Shown here in pieces: positions 60,497 through 64,000 of a DNA stretch of 64,000 bases. The position numbers were made by a program, and so were the translations under genes. The stretch is from Desmodesmus armatus (taxonomy: Eukaryota > Chlorophyta > Chlorophyceae > Sphaeropleales > Scenedesmaceae), in the NCBI GenBank assembly GCA_007449985.2, contig VIIQ02000587.1, forward strand, positions 372,001 to 436,000, in the 5' to 3' direction. The stretch's first letter is position 1, and each line of letters opens with the position of its first letter. The notes below the pieces were generated by a model. The model did not search any database and was not told the origin of the DNA. It worked only from the letters and a program-made list of their open reading frames with translations.

Positions 60497-63400
60497 TCAA
60501 GCAGTCTCAGGCTGCGTGACCATCTTGCTGCTGTCCACCAGCCTCAGAATGGTCACGACACTGCTGCCATCGGTCATTGTGATGCTCATCCTGTAGCACC
60601 CCGCAGTGCTGGGTGTTTGCCAGCCATAGGAGTACACGCCATCTAAGCTGCAGGTGTAACTCCCATCAACACGCACTGCAGCTCCTGCCTGGGGCCGCGG
60701 CAGCTGGGGAGCAGCCCTTCTAGGGGAGCGCCTGCAGGGGCAGTTCTGCAGCAGCTCCACCCTTGGTGCTGCTGCTATCACACCCACCCCAAAGCACTTA
60801 GCTGGTTCACTGACTGTGAAGTTCAGCAGCACCACACTGCCAGCCACGGCAGTACTGCACGCCGTCGTGCTGAAGCTTAGGGGCTGAACTTTGGGGAATT
60901 GGCAGCTAGAGGTGAACCCAGCCACTTCAGTCGCTGCACCAGCCTCGAGACTGCTGGTGCTGGCAACAGCAGGTGCTGCAGTTGAGCGTGGCACCAGTGA
61001 CTTCTCCACGAAGCCCTTGCTGGCGGCACATGTGCAGCGCTGGGCGCCTGCGCTGTCGCACCAGCCGCACCCGGCACATGGTGCGCACTGCAGCTGCTGG
61101 CATCCTGTTGAGGCAGAAAGCACACACACCACACACCAGTGGGTAGTTGTGACGGCGCAAAGCCACATGCCTCTCAAACATGTGCTGCCAACAGAGTGGC
61201 GTGCATGACAGACCCGCTTTAGACTGGTCAGACCCACACCATGCATGAGAAACACACAGCAGCAGTACAAGCAGCTGCATGCGCCACACGCACCAAGTTG
61301 ATCACATGGGCACTGTCAGCATCATGGCTCACCTTGTCTGGTGTTGCTGCCTGCCATCAGTGCCTGGGCATACGGCGTCTGAACACCTGGCGTGCCGTCA
61401 CTGTGAGCCTGCTGTATGTAAAAGGTCACCGACAGAAGATAGTCACCCAGGCTTCCATACTTGCTAACCCCAGCAATGGCAGTTGGCGCAACAGCCACAA
61501 AGTACGTCCCTGCAGCATCCAGCTGTGCAGTTGCCTGCATCAGCACCTCGCTGCCGTTGTTAGGCTGCACAGCAGCCAGCCGTGTCCCATCATCTGCTGC
61601 GATCACCACAGATGCAAGCAGGTTGTTGATTCCATAGCCAGATGCGTCGCTGGGCAGCTGGAGGGTCACACGCATGGGGCCAGGCCTGTCCACTACAATC
61701 TTGAACCAGTCCTCATCCCTGCTGCTACTGATCACCCCTCGGACGCTGGCTCTGACCATCATCCCCTGCCCCTCACTCTCCTGAAGCGCTGCTCCTCGCT
61801 TCAGCAGCTTGCAGGAGCCGAATGACGTTGCCGGCTGACTGGCGGGTGTGAGCCCATAGCTGCCCACCCCCGGTGTGCGCTGGCACAAGGGGGTTGCACT
61901 GGCAGGGTCACCCCCGTGATCATCAGCCAGGCTCGGCAGCTGCAGGGCTATAAGCTGCAAGTCATCCTGCAGGGTCCCTGTGGTTGCTGTGCCGCTGCTC
62001 CACTGGCTGAGGGCTCTGCCATAAGGCAGCCCCAGTAGGGGACCCCAGGGGCCCGAGCCCTGGTTGTAGGGCTCTGAGCCGCTACCTCCAAAGTGAGCGA
62101 GGCCGAAGGTGTGCCCCACTTCGTGTGAGATGCTGTCGGCTGTAGCGCGTGGGTGGCCATGGCCAAGCTGCCTGCAGCAGCACATGCAGACGGCAGAATA
62201 GTGAAGGTGCCCTCACAGCCTGCTGTGCCGGCGGTGGGCTCACTATCATGCATGCATCAAATCTTGCAGTGCTATAGGGGCCATCGCTGCTGCTGACATC
62301 CGTGTCCTTGGGCCCATTCATTCACCTGTCTTGCCTACACAGGTGCCGTAGAGGGCCCCTACTGATATGCAGCAGCATATACGCTATGCCATATGTGGCA
62401 TAATTTTTGCCAGCACTCACTCTGGGAAGACAAGTACTGGCTGCAGTCCTCGGCCCAGCTGCCCCCATGCCCCGGTAAAAGCCAGGCCTCCTGATAGACC
62501 ACCCACTGTGGCTGCTGAGCTGCCACCCACACAGACATGCATGCCGTACTGGGCGTCCTCTGCGTGGCTCCTGCGGCAGCATACACATGCGCTGTGGTTC
62601 AGGTTGTGTGAGGATGCACTTGCTTTGTGCCGCACATGCATACCAGGGCCCAACTGGCCCTGTCATGCGGCGGCACCTGTCACAATGCTGGCTGTGGCCA
62701 AGCGGTGCTGCAAAACAGGTATTTCATGGCACTGCAGAGCCACAAGGTTGGCACAAGGTTGGCAACAAGTGCATCACACACATCCTTGGATGGTTGATGC
62801 ATTGGCTGGATGCACTCCCTGTGTCTACACAAACCAGCATCACACGACAGGCCCACTCACTTGACAAGAGCATCAACGCCAGGGTCTTCTGTTGTGACGT
62901 CAACAGCCCAAGGAGCAAAGTCCTGCGCTACGGCTTGCCAGATGCTGGCAACAGCTTCCCGCTCCTGCACACTGAAGGCACTGGAGTCACCGTCAAGGTC
63001 AAACGGCTGTGTGGTGAGCACTGGCTTGCTGGTGGCTGTGTTCCAGTAGGTTTCTGTGATGCTGCACCCTCTGAAGTCCAGGAAGATAGTGTGGTGCACT
63101 GAGCCAGGGGGCCGTGTGTGGAGCTTGAAGGCAAGCTCGGGTAGCGGCTGGGGCCCAGGCTGCTGTGCCACTGCTGGGTGGCTGCCAGCGCCGCCGGCCG
63201 CTCGGTGTGCGTGAACGGTGCCTGGTGTGGTCTGCAGTGTTGCTGCTACACTGGGCGCAGGGCTCCAAGAATCAGGCAATGGCTGAGGCACGACAGTGTT
63301 GTCATAGTGTGAAGGAGGCAGCACAACGGTGAAAGGGCCGTCCTGCAGCAACTCTTGGCCTGGCTCATCGCTGACTGCGAGGATGCTTGCCATGATGGGG

Positions 63401-63960
63401 CTGTCAGACACAACATCCGCTTGGGTGACAGCAACAATGGGTTGCTCCATCTGCTCAAGACCGCTGCTGGTGACCCAAGGGATGCTGTCAGCAGCTGACT
63501 GGTGCTGTCCAGGTGGCTTGCTGTGCTGATCTGTACCAGTGGGGTGGGCATGGCTGCCCATGCATGTCCACACCAACAGGCCCTGGTTTGACACCAGCAG
63601 CCCAGGATCTTGCTGCATCATGCGCAGCAACTGGGCTTGAGAAATGCCGTACGTCCCAGCCACTGCTGGTAGAGTGATGCCTGGGTGTGCTGTGCTTCCA
63701 TTTTGCTGCATAGTGGACGCCATCTGTCCCGCATTCAGCTTTGGTAACGACTTGGGCCGCAGCAAGCGCCCAGGGTTGGCAGTCGCTGTGTTTGGAGCCT
63801 GGGTGCTGGCTGTCGTGGCAGGCTGGGAGCCCTGTTGCTGTAGCAGCTGAGGCAGTTCAAGCAGCCACCCCGGAGCGGTGTGATGGTCCTGATGACATGC
63901 TGCTGGAGGGGGCACCAGCAGCAGTAGAAGAAGGCATGCCTTGGCCAGCCTGTCCATCAC
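60497..63960 (-). CDS. Secreted metzincin-like zinc metalloprotease with PPC-like and Cys-rich C-terminal domains
   Basis: Four exons close in phase: 62861-63960, 62421-62570, 61333-62171 and 60497-61104 (2697 nt, 898 aa). A signal peptide (LAKACLLLLLLVPPPAACH) is followed by a ~270-residue pro-region without obvious motifs. The domain HTIFLDFRGCSITETYWN with DFAPWAVDVTTEDPG comes next, and the zinc site HEVGHTFGLAH is at about residues 433-443 (HExxHxxGxxH). This order matches secreted bacterial-type metalloproteases of the DFxGxxxxxTxWN kind. After the zinc site comes PLLGLPYGRALSQWS, where relatives have a Met (PIMGxGY). A PPC-like beta domain follows (DEDWFKIVVD ... YFVAVAP ... YGSLGDYLLSV), then a Cys-rich segment (CAPCAGCGWCDSAG) and a Cys-containing C-terminal domain. 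It is predicted to act outside the cell or in the wall. It is not gametolysin (M11) by motif. Confidence 0.85.
62794..62831. repeat. 38-bp dispersed repeat, copy B
   Basis: This is identical to 50755-50792 over 38 bp. It lies about 30 nt behind the donor of the first metalloprotease exon. Confidence 0.9.
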
Positions 63961-64000
63961 TGCGACTGCTCCGAGCTGCAGCAGTTCCCTGGCTGCGCAT

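Overview
The window is eukaryotic nuclear DNA, most likely from a chlorophyte green alga of the class Chlorophyceae. The evidence is intron-rich genes with GTGAGT-type donors and TGCAG acceptors, dense CAG/CTG (Gln/Ser/Ala) repeats on both strands, an OPR-type repeat protein, a polycystin-type ectodomain of the kind I know from volvocine algae, and a plant-type Raf-like kinase. The species cannot be told from the sequence alone. No rRNA, tRNA, CRISPR array or complete transposon was seen. Only eleven of the many overlapping open frames hold up as genes; the rest are produced by the CTG/CAG composition.

Layout. Bases 1-33000 carry four minus-strand genes: separase (cut by the window start before its catalytic His/Cys), Tudor-SN (about 20 exons), mitochondrial EF-G1 (about 15 exons) and a large intronless OPR-like organelle RNA-binding protein. 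Bases 33937-37173 hold a divergent pair: a 339-aa single-pass membrane protein with a polycystin-like ectodomain (minus) and a 183-aa orphan (plus). A second divergent pair follows: a CHIP-type TPR/U-box ubiquitin ligase (38457-40168, minus) and a 1707-aa low-complexity protein with an EF-hand-like C terminus (40629-47354, plus). After about 2.7 kb without a gene come three minus-strand genes: a secreted CBM14-GH18-CBM18-GH19 chitinase (50013-54666), a Raf-like protein kinase (56166-60015) and a secreted zinc metalloprotease with a PPC-like domain (60497-63960).

For seven genes I worked out exon boundaries whose phases close into one reading frame (339, 183, 291, 1707, 669 and 898 aa, and the chitinase). 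The chitinase closes exon by exon until its last exon, which is one nucleotide short: the GH19 domain carries a frameshift in the window sequence.

Most of the novelty is in the chitinase and in the introns: two chitinase folds in one polypeptide joined by a chitin-binding domain split by an intron; a triplicated fragment of a GH19 exon; a ~150-bp imperfect hairpin in a Tudor-SN intron; a tRNA-like dispersed repeat directly behind the splice donors of two genes; and a 38-bp perfect repeat shared by introns of the two secreted-hydrolase genes. The genes do not form an obvious pathway. The chitinase and protease are both secreted hydrolases and could act together outside the cell, for example on fungal or chytrid walls, but that is inference.
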